Source: Diaporthe sp. PMI_573
Taxonomy: Eukaryota; Ascomycota; Sordariomycetes; Diaporthales; Diaporthaceae
Assembly (NCBI GenBank): GCA_021399435.1
Contig: JAJTUP010000001.1
Span: forward strand, 434,001-498,000
Direction: 5' to 3'
DNA length: 64,000 bases
Both the position numbers and the translations under genes were made by a program. The notes beneath the pieces were generated by a model, which was given only the letters and a program-made list of their open reading frames with translations, had not been told where the DNA came from and made no database searches. Below are positions 31,042 through 42,758 of this stretch, piece by piece (the first letter of the stretch is position 1; each line of letters starts with the position of its first letter).

Positions 31042-33606
31042 CTACCGCCGGGTACCCCCCATATTCATCTCGCGGAGCTGCGAGGACGTCAGCGAGTATC
31101 CCGCGGACTTAGAACCCTGGCGCTGGTGCGTACCTGATGATGAGTCACGTCTGCTATCTCCACTATAAATATCATCCTGCTCCCGCGACCCGGGCCTCAC
31201 CTTGTCGGGCCTCGGCGGGGGCGGTGGGGGAGGCGCCGACGTCGGCGCGGTATAAAAGTCCTCCTCCGGTTCGATCTCGACCGTCCGCCTGTTGCTGCTG
31301 TTGGGCGTCGGCGTCGGGGACTGGTAGTGCTCGCCGCTCATGCCGTTGGCGTAGGGGTTGTTCGACCCCGGGACGATGCCGTTGGTGTGCACCTCGGGCC
31401 GGCTCGGCTGCTGCTGCGGCGCGGGCGGCCTCTTCGATGTCCTGGTCTGCGGTGGCGGCGGCGCCGCAGCGCTGCTTGGTTGTTGTCGGCTGCTCGGCCG
31501 GCGCTTAGGCGGTCCGTCCTCATCGCTCGTCTCCTCGTCGTCATCGGCCTCGTTGGCGTACGCCCTGAGCTCCTTGCGCATGGCGAGGCCGGCGCAGATG
31601 TCCTTGGCCTCCTCGATCGCCCGCTTGCGGCCCTTGAGGAACATCCTGCGCTCGCGGGTCTGCTTGTTCTCGGCCGCGATGGCGAGGATGGTGTCCTCGG
31701 TCATCTTGAGCACGTGCAGGGACTCGAAGATGTTGTACATGCCCTGCAGGAGGTGGCGCTCGATGACCTGCACGATGGTGTTGCGGATAAAGGACTTTGC
31801 TGACAACTCGTAGTAGATCAGCATCTTCTCGAGCACCTCCTGCGCCTCGGACCACTGCGGCGCCCCCTCCTCGCTCAGTGACCTGGCCTGCCACGCGCGG
31901 AGCTTGTCCTCGTACTCGGGGTCGTACGGCTGGACCTCGAGGTGCATGTCCTGCGAGAGTAGCTCCAGCTCCTTCTGGGCCTTCTCCATGAGCTGTTTCA
32001 GCTGCAGGTCGAGGAACTCGCGCCGGAGAGGCTCGCGCATCCGCTTTGGCCACGAGTAGTCGATCAGCTCGGCCAAGAACTCGTTGCATACAACGCCGAG
32101 GTTATCCTTGTGTTCCTGTGCCAACCTGGGCCAGTACTCAGAGTAGCTTTGGAAGAGCATGTACACAGCCCGGGGCTTGGCGTCGCCAGGGAATTCAGAA
32201 CCGCGGATCTGGTTGAGAAGCGTCTGGACCTCCTGGCGGACGTAATTTTGTTTCTGCTCTTCCGACAAGTCCTTGCCTCCCTGCGGTGCATGCGAAAAGC
32301 CGAATTTCCGACCATGTTCCCTGATCCGGTTGCTGAAGGCGTCGTTCTCCTCGGCGGCCCTGGCACGCAGGTTCTGCGCCGGTGTACCACGTGGGTCAGC
32401 AGTGGAGCGGAAGAACGACTTGCCAGGTGGGTTCTTGTAGAAACCGTAGACGGCAGGGATGACGAGTTCCTTGGACGCGCTGAAGAGCTCGACGAGTTCT
32501 ATCCGCATCTCCTCCGGCGTGTCCTTGCCCTCGCCCATCGATTTGAGCTCCGAGTCGGTGTCATCCAGGGCCTTCTGGATCTGTCGGCGGAGCGTCTTGA
32601 CGTGGCGGCCAATGTGTCGCTGCAGTTGCGTGCTCAGTTTCTGCTTGAGGGCGTCGGCGCCACACATGGACTCGGGGAGGGAGCGCCATTTGCCCCTGCC
32701 GAAGAACTCCTCCTCCCTCTGGCGGCGCTCGCGTCCCGTAGGCCAGGGCTGGCCAGCATCGCGAGGACCAGGGTTGAGCAGGACGTACCACCCGAGCTGG
32801 AAGTAGTTGGCCTTGTCCTTGTTATTGATCAGGTCGATAAACTTGTCCTCGAGGCCGATAGATTCGGTCAGATCGGGCTTGGTGAGAACACCAATGGTGC
32901 GGGATCCCGTGGGGTCGAATTGTCTCGCCTTGGTGAGAATCGGGGCCTGGACATAATCGGTGTTGCCTCCAACCACAGCAAGGATGATCGTTCGTGAGCT
33001 CTTCATGTAGCGCTCGCACAGCGACTCGATGGTTTTGATGTCGTCCAGGCTCTGGTCGTTGTTTGCGTTGCGCACCAAACCGGGCAAATCGACCAAGGTC
33101 AGCAGAGGCATGTCGGGGCCTCGCTTCTCAACGACGAGGATGTCCCGGGCGGCGAAGCGGCCAGGGATGTTCTTGGGCGCGATCAAGTCGACGGCATATC
33201 TCATGAGCTGCTCAAAATTCATATGGTTGCCCACATTGCCGCCAAAACTGCGCAGGGCCTCCTGTGCCTTGAGGTCTCGATTCTTGTCTGGTATTATGGA
33301 GACGGTCAGGCTGGTCTCGGGCGCCCTTCGCAAGCGAATCTCGGTAGCGAATCTGGTACAGGCGCCTGCATCTCGAGGGAACGGGGTTCCGGTGATGGCC
33401 TCGAGAACTGAGGATTTGCCGGCAGACTGGTCGCCAACGACGCATATTTGCGGCAACTTGACATTGTCGAGCTGTGCGAACTGGAGCTTGTCGATGAGCT
33501 CGAGGAGGCCCCGCTGTTCGTCGGCGAGGCCCTGGGTGTCGAGGGCGGAATCTAGCGAGGATTGTTGATCCATGTTGCCGGCTGATCCCATTCTGAGGTT
33601 CATCAA
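31042..33606 (-). CDS. Dynamin-like large GTPase (Mx/dynamin type), 854 aa
   Basis: Single exon. The dynamin GTPase domain has G1 GDQSAGKSS (residues 58-66), the switch Thr in ACTRFAT (about 84), G3 DLPGL (173-177) and G4 TKPD (242-245). Middle and GTPase-effector regions follow: a helical stretch from about 290 to 660 ending with IRNTIVQVIERHLLQGMYNIFESLHVLKM. The last about 150 residues are Pro/Ser/Gln-rich and low-complexity. There is no pleckstrin domain or transit peptide, so it resembles the fungal Mx-like or Vps1-related interferon-type branch rather than mitochondrial Mgm1. Such proteins remodel or sever membranes by GTP-driven assembly. The first Met is used here; Mets at residues 6 and 12 are alternatives. 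It is transcribed divergently from the CSC1-type gene across a 1.5-kb promoter region. Confidence 0.92.
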   Translation of the reverse strand: MMNLRMGSAGNMDQQSSLDSALDTQGLADEQRGLLELIDKLQFAQLDNVKLPQICVVGDQSAGKSSVLEAITGTPFPRDAGACTRFATEIRLRRAPETSLTVSIIPDKNRDLKAQEALRSFGGNVGNHMNFEQLMRYAVDLIAPKNIPGRFAARDILVVEKRGPDMPLLTLVDLPGLVRNANNDQSLDDIKTIESLCERYMKSSRTIILAVVGGNTDYVQAPILTKARQFDPTGSRTIGVLTKPDLTESIGLEDKFIDLINNKDKANYFQLGWYVLLNPGPRDAGQPWPTGRERRQREEEFFGRGKWRSLPESMCGADALKQKLSTQLQRHIGRHVKTLRRQIQKALDDTDSELKSMGEGKDTPEEMRIELVELFSASKELVIPAVYGFYKNPPGKSFFRSTADPRGTPAQNLRARAAEENDAFSNRIREHGRKFGFSHAPQGGKDLSEEQKQNYVRQEVQTLLNQIRGSEFPGDAKPRAVYMLFQSYSEYWPRLAQEHKDNLGVVCNEFLAELIDYSWPKRMREPLRREFLDLQLKQLMEKAQKELELLSQDMHLEVQPYDPEYEDKLRAWQARSLSEEGAPQWSEAQEVLEKMLIYYELSAKSFIRNTIVQVIERHLLQGMYNIFESLHVLKMTEDTILAIAAENKQTRERRMFLKGRKRAIEEAKDICAGLAMRKELRAYANEADDDEETSDEDGPPKRRPSSRQQPSSAAAPPPPQTRTSKRPPAPQQQPSRPEVHTNGIVPGSNNPYANGMSGEHYQSPTPTPNSSNRRTVEIEPEEDFYTAPTSAPPPPPPPRPDKVRPGSREQDDIYSGDSRRDSSSGTHQRQGSKSAGYSLTSSQLREMNMGGTRR

Positions 33607-35136
33607 TAGGGAACAGCACAGGCAGTGGATGTGTGTGTGAGAATGTAGGAAAGGAGAAAAAAGAAAAGGTAAGAAGTGGTAGGAACCAGGTCAGAAGGAA
33701 TGCCAGTGACCTACGGAAAGGTAGGGTATGACGACTGGTCTTAAAAAGGACGGCCACTTGCCACGTCGTTGGGAGTCAAGGAGGATGCATGTATCAGAGG
33801 CAGCTTGTTTTTAAGCTTGACCACAGGGTCAAGAGGATGCAGAATAAGACAGACCCCACCTAGATCCAAGGGTCCAAGGGCAGTGACAGAGAAAGCTCAC
33901 TTGAAGGCTGAAATGATGGCATGTGACTGGTCTGTCGCGGTGAGAAGAGGGCTATGCTGCGTGAGTACACAGTACCGAGCTGCGTAATCACCTTGGCACG
34001 CAGGCACGGCAGGACGGCAGCGACTGGCTGGGCTGCGGCAGACCAGAGAGACAGAAAGAAGCATGGAAGAGTCGCCACCCACACGGCTGTGCCCGAACAA
34101 GAGGGTCGTGTCACAGGCTGCCTCGTTTGGGACTGCCAGAACTGCGTACCCGCGTATTGAATTTCGGTTGGTTTTCATTTGACACGCGAACTAAGTGGTG
34201 GCGTAGCTTGCGTACTCTTTCTCATTGGGTCGGGTCAGAAAATCAGGCTGCCTCTGATGCACCCATCCTGCCATGTGCTATTGTTTCGTCCTCGGCCAGA
34301 TCTTCCGGCCCACGACAGTAAGCCTAAAATAGAGGCATGGCCGGCAAAAGCAGCCATGAGGAGTGAATTGACGGCTAGGCAGTAAATTAAGGCGAGATGA
34401 CGAGGCGAGACGCGTCGTACAGATGCAGAGAAACTAAGCAGCCGGAACTCTGCTCGATGACATGACCAAGAAGGACTTGGCATTTGCCCGCCTCCAACGG
34501 CGTCCCGTTGGGCTGGAGTCTTGGAGGGAGACCAGAGCAGGGCGACCTTGTTTGGAGTGGGTGGAGGCAAGCCGAACAGGCATTGGCGGGGTGCAGAAGG
34601 TGGCTCAGTCGTGGCTGAGGCAGGGGGTGTAGCGTGTTAACATTTATATGTATCATATTGGTTCTGCACAGTTAGTATGCAACTCATCTCCCAAAACGGA
34701 GGTCAACGGCCCAGCATGATGCAGGGACCAGGCCCGTTCAGGACCAACCACGTCATAGCATGGGATCCGCATGCTCATGCACGGCGCGCGACGGCAGGAG
34801 CTCTGGAGGGTCCCTGAGAGCCAGTCAGTGAGCCAGTGGCAGCACGAACAAGGGGAGCTGCAACACTGGAGACTGGAGACTGGAGACTGGAGCTCTCGAC
34901 GACGAGAATTTTTGTTGACTTGGCCCTTTGGCTGGATACGACCCGACGACCCGACTGACCGACTGGGCTTGACTCGACCGGGGCCCCTCTTATCTGCGTA
35001 CAGGACGCGACGGGAAAGACAGGACAATGTTGGCGTGGTCGTCGTCTTTGTCGCCGATGATCTTGTCCTGTTGTTTCTGCTGCCGCTGCTGCTGACCACA
35101 ACCACATCAACAACCACGCCAACACGGCCACCCATC
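33607..35136. promoter_or_regulatory. Divergent intergenic region (dynamin-like / CSC1-like)
   Basis: A 1.5-kb region between divergent genes. It contains CT-rich and direct-repeat patches (for example a repeated actggag at about 34,864-34,892) but no supported gene. Short open frames on both strands overlap each other and lack features. Confidence 0.4.
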
Positions 35137-38031
35137 ATGGACATCTACGACCCCCACAAGTGGAGGAAGGGCAACTGCAGCGGTGACGAGTTTGTCCAGC
35201 CTGGCGAGAAGGACACCTACGTCCAGCTCGTCATCTCCTTGGCCCTCGGGTTGACTGCCTTTATTGCCTTTTGTGTAAGTCCATTCGAGGCTGTCCAAGT
35301 TCCAATCGCTGGAGATTGTTGATGATGATGATGCTGAGACCTGTCCAAATAGATACTGCGTCCGCGATGGAAGTCACTATACGCCGCCAGACGACGCCAG
35401 TTTGGCCCCCAGATAGGCCTGCCTGCTCTGCCAGACACCTTCTTCGGATGGATGCCAGCCCTCTACAAGATCACCGAGGAACAAGTCCTGGCCTCGGCTG
35501 GTCTCGATGCCTTCGTTGTATGTCTCCATTCACACCACACCCCTCTCCCCTTTGCACCGCGATAGTCACGTCCTAACAAACCCCCAACCCAGCTCCTCGC
35601 CTTCTTCAAGCTCTCCATCAAGCTCTTTGCCATCCTCTTCTTCTTCGCCGCCACCGTCCTCGAGCCCATAAACCGAAAGTACGTCCCCGAAGATCAGCCC
35701 CCGCCTCCCGACGATGATAGCGACAACAGCTGGAACTACGACATGGGGTACCTCTGGGCCTACCTCGTCTTCACGTACTTCTTTACCCTCCTGACCATAC
35801 ATCTCCTCGATAAGGAGACGTTCAAGGTCATCAAGATACGACAGGACTACCTCGGCACCCAGAGCACCATCACCGACAGGACCTTCAAGCTCTCCGGCAT
35901 GCCCCGCGAGCTGCGCGACGAGGCCAAGCTTAAGGAGCTGGTTGAGAAGCTGGAGATCGGCAACGTCGAGAGCGTGACTCTTTGCCGCAACTGGAAGGAG
36001 TTGGACGACCTCGTCGCCGCAAGGGCCACGACCCTGCGCAAGCTGGAGCAGACCTGGAGCGTCTACCTGGGCCAGAAGTCTAAAAACTGTCTCGACGACA
36101 GGCACAGGCTCGTCAGCAATGCCGTCGCCGATCAAGACGAGTCGGCCGTCGTTGACGAGGAAGCTCAAGATGGCGAGCGCTCCAGCCTCCTGGGTGGCGG
36201 TCGCAATGGGGCAGCCCATCACCACTGGATCGACCGTCCCCGCCCGCAGACATTCGTCTGGTACGGTCCGTTCGGACTGAGGTACAAGAAGGTCGACGCC
36301 ATCGACTACTACGAGGAGAAGCTCCGCCGGCTCGATGAGCAGATCCATGTCGCTCGCAAGAAGGAATACGAGCCGGTTGATCAGGCCTTTGTGACAATGG
36401 ACTCTATTGCGGCCTGTCAGATGGCCACCCAGGCACTGATCGACCCCCGTCCGGGCCAGCTCTTGACGAAATATGCACCTGCCCCTTCGGATGTCGTCTG
36501 GCGCAACACCTATGCTTCTAGGAAGAGCAGGGTCATCCAGGCGTGGATCATCACCATTTTCATCAGCATCCTCTCCGTTCTCTGGCTTATCCCCGTGGCC
36601 ACTATCGCTGGTCTGCTGTCGCTGTGTACAATCGGAAAGGTCTTTCCAGGTGTGGCCGAGTTCCTGAGCGACCACGAGATCATCAAGGCTCTCGTACAGA
36701 CCGGTCTGCCAACGGCCGTCGTGTCACTTCTCAACATCGCCATTCCGTTCCTCTACGACTATCTCTCCAATAGCCAGGGCATGCTCTCCCAGGGTGAGGT
36801 CGAGCTGTCCATCGTGTCCAAGAACTTCTTCTTCATCTTCTTCAACATTTTCCTCGTCTTCACCGTCTTTGGTACTGCGAGTAAGATCTGGATCGTCATC
36901 CAATCCTCCTTCAAGGACACCACCTACATAGCCCAGCAGCTCGCCCGGCAGATCCAGAACCTCAACGTCTTCTACCTGAACTTCATCATGCTCCAGGGCC
37001 TGGGCCTGTTCCCCTTCCGCCTGCTCGAGTTCGGCGCGGTCTCCCTCTACCCGATCAACCGCCTCGGCGCAAAGACGCCCCGCGACTACGCAACGCTCAC
37101 CATCCCCCCCGTCTTCAGCTACGGCTTCTACCTGCCCACCTCGCTGCTCATCTTCATCCTGTGCCTGGTCTACTCGGTACTGCCGCGCGGCTACATCATC
37201 CTCGCGGTCGGGGTCGTCTACTTCACCTTGGGCTACTTCACCTACAAGTACCAGTTGCTCTACGCCATGGACCAGCCCCAGCACGCTACCGGCGGCGCGT
37301 GGCGCATCATCTCATACCGCGTCGTCCTCGGCCTCATCGTCTTCCAGATCACCATGGCGGGGTACCTCTCCCTCCAGCTCGCCTTCTTCGCGTCCCTGCT
37401 CGTGATGCCCTTGCTCATGGGCACGGTGTGGTACTCGTACTACTGGAAGCGCCAGTTCGAGCCGCTGACGAACTACATCGCCCTCCGGTCCATCCGCCAC
37501 CGCTCCTCCTCCTCCAGCCGCCGCCGCAGGAACAACAACAACGACGGCAGCAGCAGCAGTAGCAGCAGCGGGACGAGCTCCCCCAGCGGCGACGAGGAGG
37601 GAAGCGTCGTCCACGACGAGGTCTTTGGCGGGCCGGGCCGCCACCCGCCGCAGAACTTACTCCGCCGCCGCAAGAGCACCGTCGACGAGGACAAGGAGAA
37701 GGGCCTGCGGTTCATCAACCCCAGCCTGATCGCCCCGCTCGAGCAGCCCTGGATCTACAATGACCCCCCGCCGCTGCTGGCGAGGGACTCCAGTGCTGGG
37801 TTCGGCGGTGGCGCGGACGGGGATAACTCGTTTTTGAGGTATGAGCAGGGCAGGGAGAGTATCGTGGCGGGCCCGAGGGTTGCTGAGCCTGAGTCCACTG
37901 CTGCGTCGGGGGCTGGAGCAGGGACGGGGCCGGCCAGCAATAACAATAACAATAACGGCAATGGAAACAGCAACGAGGGTAGCAACTCTAGCTCCCTGAG
38001 CCTGGGGGACACGCATATCTGGAGGTCATGA
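35137..38031 (+). CDS. CSC1/OSCA/TMEM63-type calcium-permeable cation channel, 913 aa
   Basis: Exons 35137-35274, 35353-35517 and 35593-38031 (138+165+2439 nt, frame closes; GTAAGT and GTATGT donors). The start MDIYDPHKW is the first Met after in-frame low-complexity leader. The N-terminal helix (LVISLALGLTAFIAFC) leads to the hallmark RPRWKSLYAARR and FFGWMPALYKITEEQVLASAGLDAFV. Then come a cytosolic domain with FKLSGMPREL and the RSN1_7TM region with about nine more membrane helices (about residues 370-730), including the SYGFYLPTSLLIFILCLVYSVL block. Known members are hyperosmolality- or stretch-gated cation channels. The C-terminal about 170 residues are low-complexity (Ser, Asn, Gly, Arg runs; AAC-type microsatellite near 37,938-37,975). 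An annotator might also call it a PHM7/DUF221 protein. Confidence 0.92.
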
Positions 38032-38434
38032 TGATGGAGGACGGCCTCACTCGAGATAACACATCACATCACATTGGATCGCACCGGGCTTCTTCCCAAA
38101 GCCAGCCTCATTCTGTTTTTTTCATCATGCGTCTGTCGTGGTTTTGCTTTTTCTTTTTGCATTCATACCAGGAGCGCGCTCAATTAGCAATGGGATTGAT
38201 TGTTGAAAACGTATTTTGACTCTCTTTCCCTTTTCATTGTTTGAGAGTAGTTGGAGCAATACCCCCCCTGAACATACATGAGATAGCAAATCTGAACTGT
38301 GTAACTGAAGCAGTGTGGTGCAACATTAGATACCCTTTCCCTTTCCCTCTCTCGTTTGGGTTCCCGTACATATGAAGCAAGATCGAGGCTCAACTTCCCA
38401 GTGTTGAATGAAGCACAGACATCTCCCCAATCAA
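38032..38434. other. Intergenic between convergent genes
   Basis: 3' ends of the channel gene and of MSH4. Nothing recognised. Confidence 0.5.
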
Positions 38435-41389
38435 TCAGTCCAAGTCCAAGTCCATGTCCAAGTCTATGTCATCGTAGTTGGAACTGCCATCGTCAGAGAT
38501 GAAAATGGCACTCGACGCAGTCTCACCCAGACCGCCGGACTCCTCGTGTCCAGACTCCTCCCGCGGCGGCCGCGGCGACGACAAGTCCGCCTCCACCTCA
38601 GAATCCATCTCAACGGCGAGAGCGGAAGCATCACGCGGCGGCGGTGACGAGTCTGCTTCCACCTCAGACTCCATCTCCTCAGCGGGAGCAGCAGCAGCAT
38701 CCCCATCATCCCCATCCTCCCCACCACCATTCTCAATCTCCTCCATGCGAGCAATAAACTCAGCCTGCAGCCTAGTCAGGAACCCCCTCAGCGTCTCCTC
38801 GTCCATATCGGCATCAGAAGCCTGCTGCAGCGTCTCACGCAGGTTAAGCACCAGCCTCCTCCGCCTCGCGAGCCGGCGCGCCTCGGAGCTCTGCCTCTTG
38901 GCCTCGGCCTGGCGCCGCAGGAACGCCGCCGCCTCCTCGGCATCCTCCAGGAAGGTATCGGGGAATCCGATGGCCCTGGCCAGCTTGATGCCGTAGCTCT
39001 CGTCCTGCAACGGGCCCGACCCGATCTTGTACAGCATCGTCATCCGCGGGATGTTGTCGGCGGCGAGGGTCGTCTCCGTCTCGAGGTGGAGGTTTAGCAC
39101 CCCCGGGCGGTCCTGGAGGACGTGGGCTAGCTCCTGGAAGTGCGTCGCGAAGAATACGAAGGCATTGCTCTGCACCAGGGCCTCGGCCATGGCGATGGCT
39201 ATGGCCAGGCCGTCGCGCGTGCTTGTGCCGCGACCTAGCTCGTCGATAATGGCGAGGGATTTGTCGTTGATGTTGCGCAGGATGAAAGCCATTTCTCTCA
39301 TCTCGACGGAAAAGGTCGACATGTTTGTCTCGATACTGTCGTCTGTGGATGTCCGAGAGAACAGGTTGTGTACAATCTTGAATGATGCGAATTGTGCCGG
39401 GACAAAGCAGCCGATCTGGGCCATGACTTGTAACATCGCAACAGTGCGGATGTACGTGCTCTTGCCGCTCATATTACAGCCCGTGATGATTTGGAAAGCA
39501 TGCTGCTCTGTTGCATAGTAGTCGTTTGGTATGAACCTGTCCAGCGTCTGTTCAAAGTCAGTACGTAACAGATATAAAGTAAGGCACTTTTAGGATCTCG
39601 TGCTCAGTGGTGGCGTACCGAGTCAAAGATGGGATGTCGGGCTGCCTTCAAGGCCAGTGTATCCTTCAGTTGAGGCCTGGTATAGTCTCGTGTCGTAACC
39701 GTCTGCCCGAACGATGCAAGCATGTCAAGAAGAGCAATGCTCTCACAAACCCTGAAGAGCTGGGGGATATCAACTCGGATCGAGTCCAGCAACTGTCTGA
39801 CAACTTTGTCACTCTGCATGATGACCTCGTCCGTCGAGTCAATCATGCGCTGATTGAGCTTCACCATCTGGAGCGTCTGGCATTCCAGGTAGTCTTTCTT
39901 CCGAATACAGTTGATAAGCGCGCCTGGGATTCGGCCATTCTCGAGATCGGAGCAGCGAAATTGTAGCCAGTACCGACGCCGGTTGTCGTATTTCAGGTCT
40001 GCCGCGAGTCTAAGCTCGGCGTTGAGATCTTCCACATGCTTGTGTAAATCCTCCGTTGCTTCCTTGTAGGTTGTGCGGGCCACATCGAGTAAGCCATGCA
40101 CTCCTGACTTCACCGCATATACCCTCTGGTTTCGGAGGTCAAGGGGCTTGGTGACATAGGTGACATCTTCGTTGATGAATTCTGCCATCCGCTCAAGAAT
40201 GGGGTTGGTAATTCCAGGGCGGCAGTGGTCTCGAATCTTGACGAGGAGCTCGGAACGTGCTGACGCCAGAGAATTGAAGATGGTAGGGACGGCCGACACA
40301 AAGGATTTGATCATCAACACTTCGTTGATGGCCTGCTCGCTAGCCTCCAAGGAGGGTTCTGCGGGAAGAACGATCAGTTTGCTGAGCAGTTTTTCGACAT
40401 CGCCAAACCCCTTCAGAGCGTTTCGAACTTCGAAGAACATGTCCTCCTTGGTGCAAAGCTCCTCGACAGCGTTATATCGGGGCGTCAGGACGCCTTCGAC
40501 CTGCGTCGATGGCTGGAGAACATTACTCCGGAGCATTCGTTTCCCCATTGGGGTCCTGGTCTCGTTGAGCAGGCCGAAAAGACAAGCCTTAGACGAAGGA
40601 TTGTGGAGATTTTGAATGAGCTCCAACGCGTAGATGGTGGGAAGGCTGATCATCATGGATCCTTCGGATGGCTGATATCTAATTCGCAAAGAGTGGCTGG
40701 AGATTCTGAGGGAGAATTCGAGTTCGAGATATTTCATGACCTATGTCAATTAGATTTCGGAGCTTGAATCCTTGAAGTTGAAGTCGACCTACCGCAGAGA
40801 ACGAACAGGTAGCGTAGAAGTTCCCCTCAATGGCAACTTTGATGGCCTCAACGTCTTCTTTGAAGGCAAGGGCCTGGATGTATTCTAAGCCCGCTGTCTC
40901 CGACCAGTACCGCCTGTCCAATGCCACGATCGGGACACCTGGCAGCTCTTCCTCGATGGTGGCGCAGAGACTGCTCTTGTGGTTGGGAGGACATGCGGTG
41001 GAGACGATTAGGACTCGGCTCGGCTCAAAGACGGACAATTTGTGGGTGGTCTTGACGTAGGATTGATTGTCGCAAATCTGGCTCAGAACTGCCTCGCCAG
41101 TCGAAACATTGACAAAGGCTATCCCCACAGACGGGGCCACGCCACGGGCCTCGCTCACGGCGCAGATGATCTGATGGCCTTCACTCGCACCGATCGAAGA
41201 TGTTGCAAGGGAGCGGCGGCCGCTTCCTGTTGTGGTTCCGGTGGTGTAAGTCGGGGTTGTTGGCGTGCGGGAAGCTCGACTCTGGGTTGATCCGCTAGAC
41301 ACGGCGCGAGCAATGGACGATCGATCCAGAGAAGGGCGAGACATCGATATGTTGCTGGCCGAGGTGTTCGGGCGGGAATTGGACGACAT
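38435..41389 (-). CDS. MSH4: Meiotic MutS homologue MSH4, 943 aa
   Basis: Exons 41389-40793, 40740-39619 and 39547-38435 (597+1122+1113 nt; GTAGGT and GTACGC donors). There is no MutS mismatch-recognition domain I, as in MSH4/MSH5. After a Ser/Thr-rich leader the connector domain starts at IICAVSEARGVAPSVGIAFVN. Lever/clamp helices occupy about 210-560. The ATPase has Walker A TGCNMSGKST (about 595-604), the STDDSIETNMSTF segment, Walker B with LAIIDELGRGTS, and FFATHFQEL. The match to MSH4 is specific in the connector and in the ISTDDxIETN region. Together with MSH5 it forms a clamp that stabilises Holliday junctions and promotes crossovers (known). The C-terminus carries a 97-residue acidic Ser/Pro tail with an internal duplication (MESEVEAD / MDSEVEAD) and an AIFISDD motif. 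Confidence 0.93.
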
Positions 41390-41951
41390 GGTGTCGAGGT
41401 GTGGCGACCCTTGTGGGACTGACTGACGTTATGGATGCCGTGATTTGTACCAAATGTCAAGATTTGCTTCTAAAGACGGCGAGCTTGATGGATTCGGGTT
41501 GGCAAGTTTGAAGGGAATCAGGAGGCAAGGCAGACAAGTCGACAGCAAGAAACGCCACTCTGTCTGGCAGCTTCCAACCTGCAAGTACTTGAAGCAAACA
41601 CACAGGCAGGTCCTTCCAACCTGCACAGCACATGTCATGCGAAGGCGTGTCGGGATGAGAAGGAGCGGACCACACCAGGCAGGCGCCTGAGCTGGATCAC
41701 AACCCACCCGAGCATTCGAACAAGAGCAGACTTCAAGACTCCTCCAACCCTGATTTTGCTCCCGTCAAAACACAAATTCTACCATCACCACTTACTTTTT
41801 GCTCGCAAAACATCTCTTCTCGCTCTGTCTCGCACTAGCTTCACTAGAACCACGACCAAGTCTTTCCAAGACCTGCTTGCGCCGTCTCCGCACTTGGTGT
41901 TCGACAACCAAGATCACCTCGTCAAGAAAGAAACCCAGCGATTCGATCAAG
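41390..41951. promoter_or_regulatory. Divergent promoter between MSH4 and a small membrane protein gene
   Basis: A 560-bp region between divergent starts. Overlapping short frames are not convincing; no sites recognised. Confidence 0.4.
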
Positions 41952-42248
41952 ATGGGTTCCCGCTTGGACACGGCCGTCACCATCGTTATCGTCATCAATG
42001 TGATCCTCTTCCTGTGGGAATGGGTTCCAACCCTCTACTACATCAGAGAATTCTCCCACGAAAACTTCCACGATGCGATGTGGCTCCTTGTACACGTGCT
42101 CCTCCTCACCGGGTTCCAAGCTTCGTTCTACATGTTGAAAACAAGCCGAACACTGCGCCCAGTGTCGGACTTTGATGATCATCACCAACTGTTTCGGCGT
42201 CGTCGTACAATTTCGAAGTCGCGCTCTGAACCGCCAAACGAAGTCTGA
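41952..42248 (+). CDS. Small membrane protein with two helices, 98 aa
   Basis: MGSRLDTAVTIVIVINVILF begins a first hydrophobic segment (about residues 7-24). A second follows at about 46-66 (WLLVHVLLLTGFQASFYML). The basic tail (FRRRRTISKSRSEPPNEV) is probably cytosolic. The frame is open upstream to 41799, but the leader there is Ser/Arg-rich and unlike a conserved protein, so the Met at 41952 is chosen. Size and helix spacing suggest a small membrane subunit or regulator. No family recognised. Confidence 0.55.
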   Translation: MGSRLDTAVTIVIVINVILFLWEWVPTLYYIREFSHENFHDAMWLLVHVLLLTGFQASFYMLKTSRTLRPVSDFDDHHQLFRRRRTISKSRSEPPNEV

Positions 42249-42758
42249 ACATCCCAAAGATAGGGTGGAGCACAGGCTATGGTTCAGAATTGAAGGGATG
42301 TTGGGCTGTCATTCTGGGCTGTGTTGTTTAGACATTACTTCGGCATCCTCAATGCATCAGGTTCAGGTTGTTAGGTGATAATTCGTGGAAATTGATCGAT
42401 TGGGCACGGAGACACATTGGCAACTCGCTGGGGCGTTTCGGTGGTCTCGACACCTTCTGCAATCCACACTCTTGCAACTCTCCTAAGAAATCAATAAGTT
42501 AATAGCATTGAACTAAAACCCAACGTTGTGCTAAAGTTATTTCCCAAAGTGACTGTCCCCAAAGTCATCAACTCAGCGCATAGTAATGCATCGCAGACGT
42601 GCCCCGGTCAAAGTGATATCTTCCTCCGAGGAACAGCTCGTCCAAATACCAACTCAAAAGTCAACGCACATGTCTCAATTCAACCCAAAGTTTTCCCCAT
42701 ACCGCTCCGACCTCCATTCAGTGGATCGCTGGGCAAGCGCACATGCTATCTGCCCGCA
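42249..42758. other. Intergenic between convergent genes
   Basis: 3' regions of the small membrane protein and BTB genes; nothing else seen. Confidence 0.45.

Noticed and set aside
36113..36675. Minus-strand frames across the CSC1-type gene (up to 369 codons)
   Set aside because: Antisense shadows caused by GC-rich codon use in a strongly supported channel gene.
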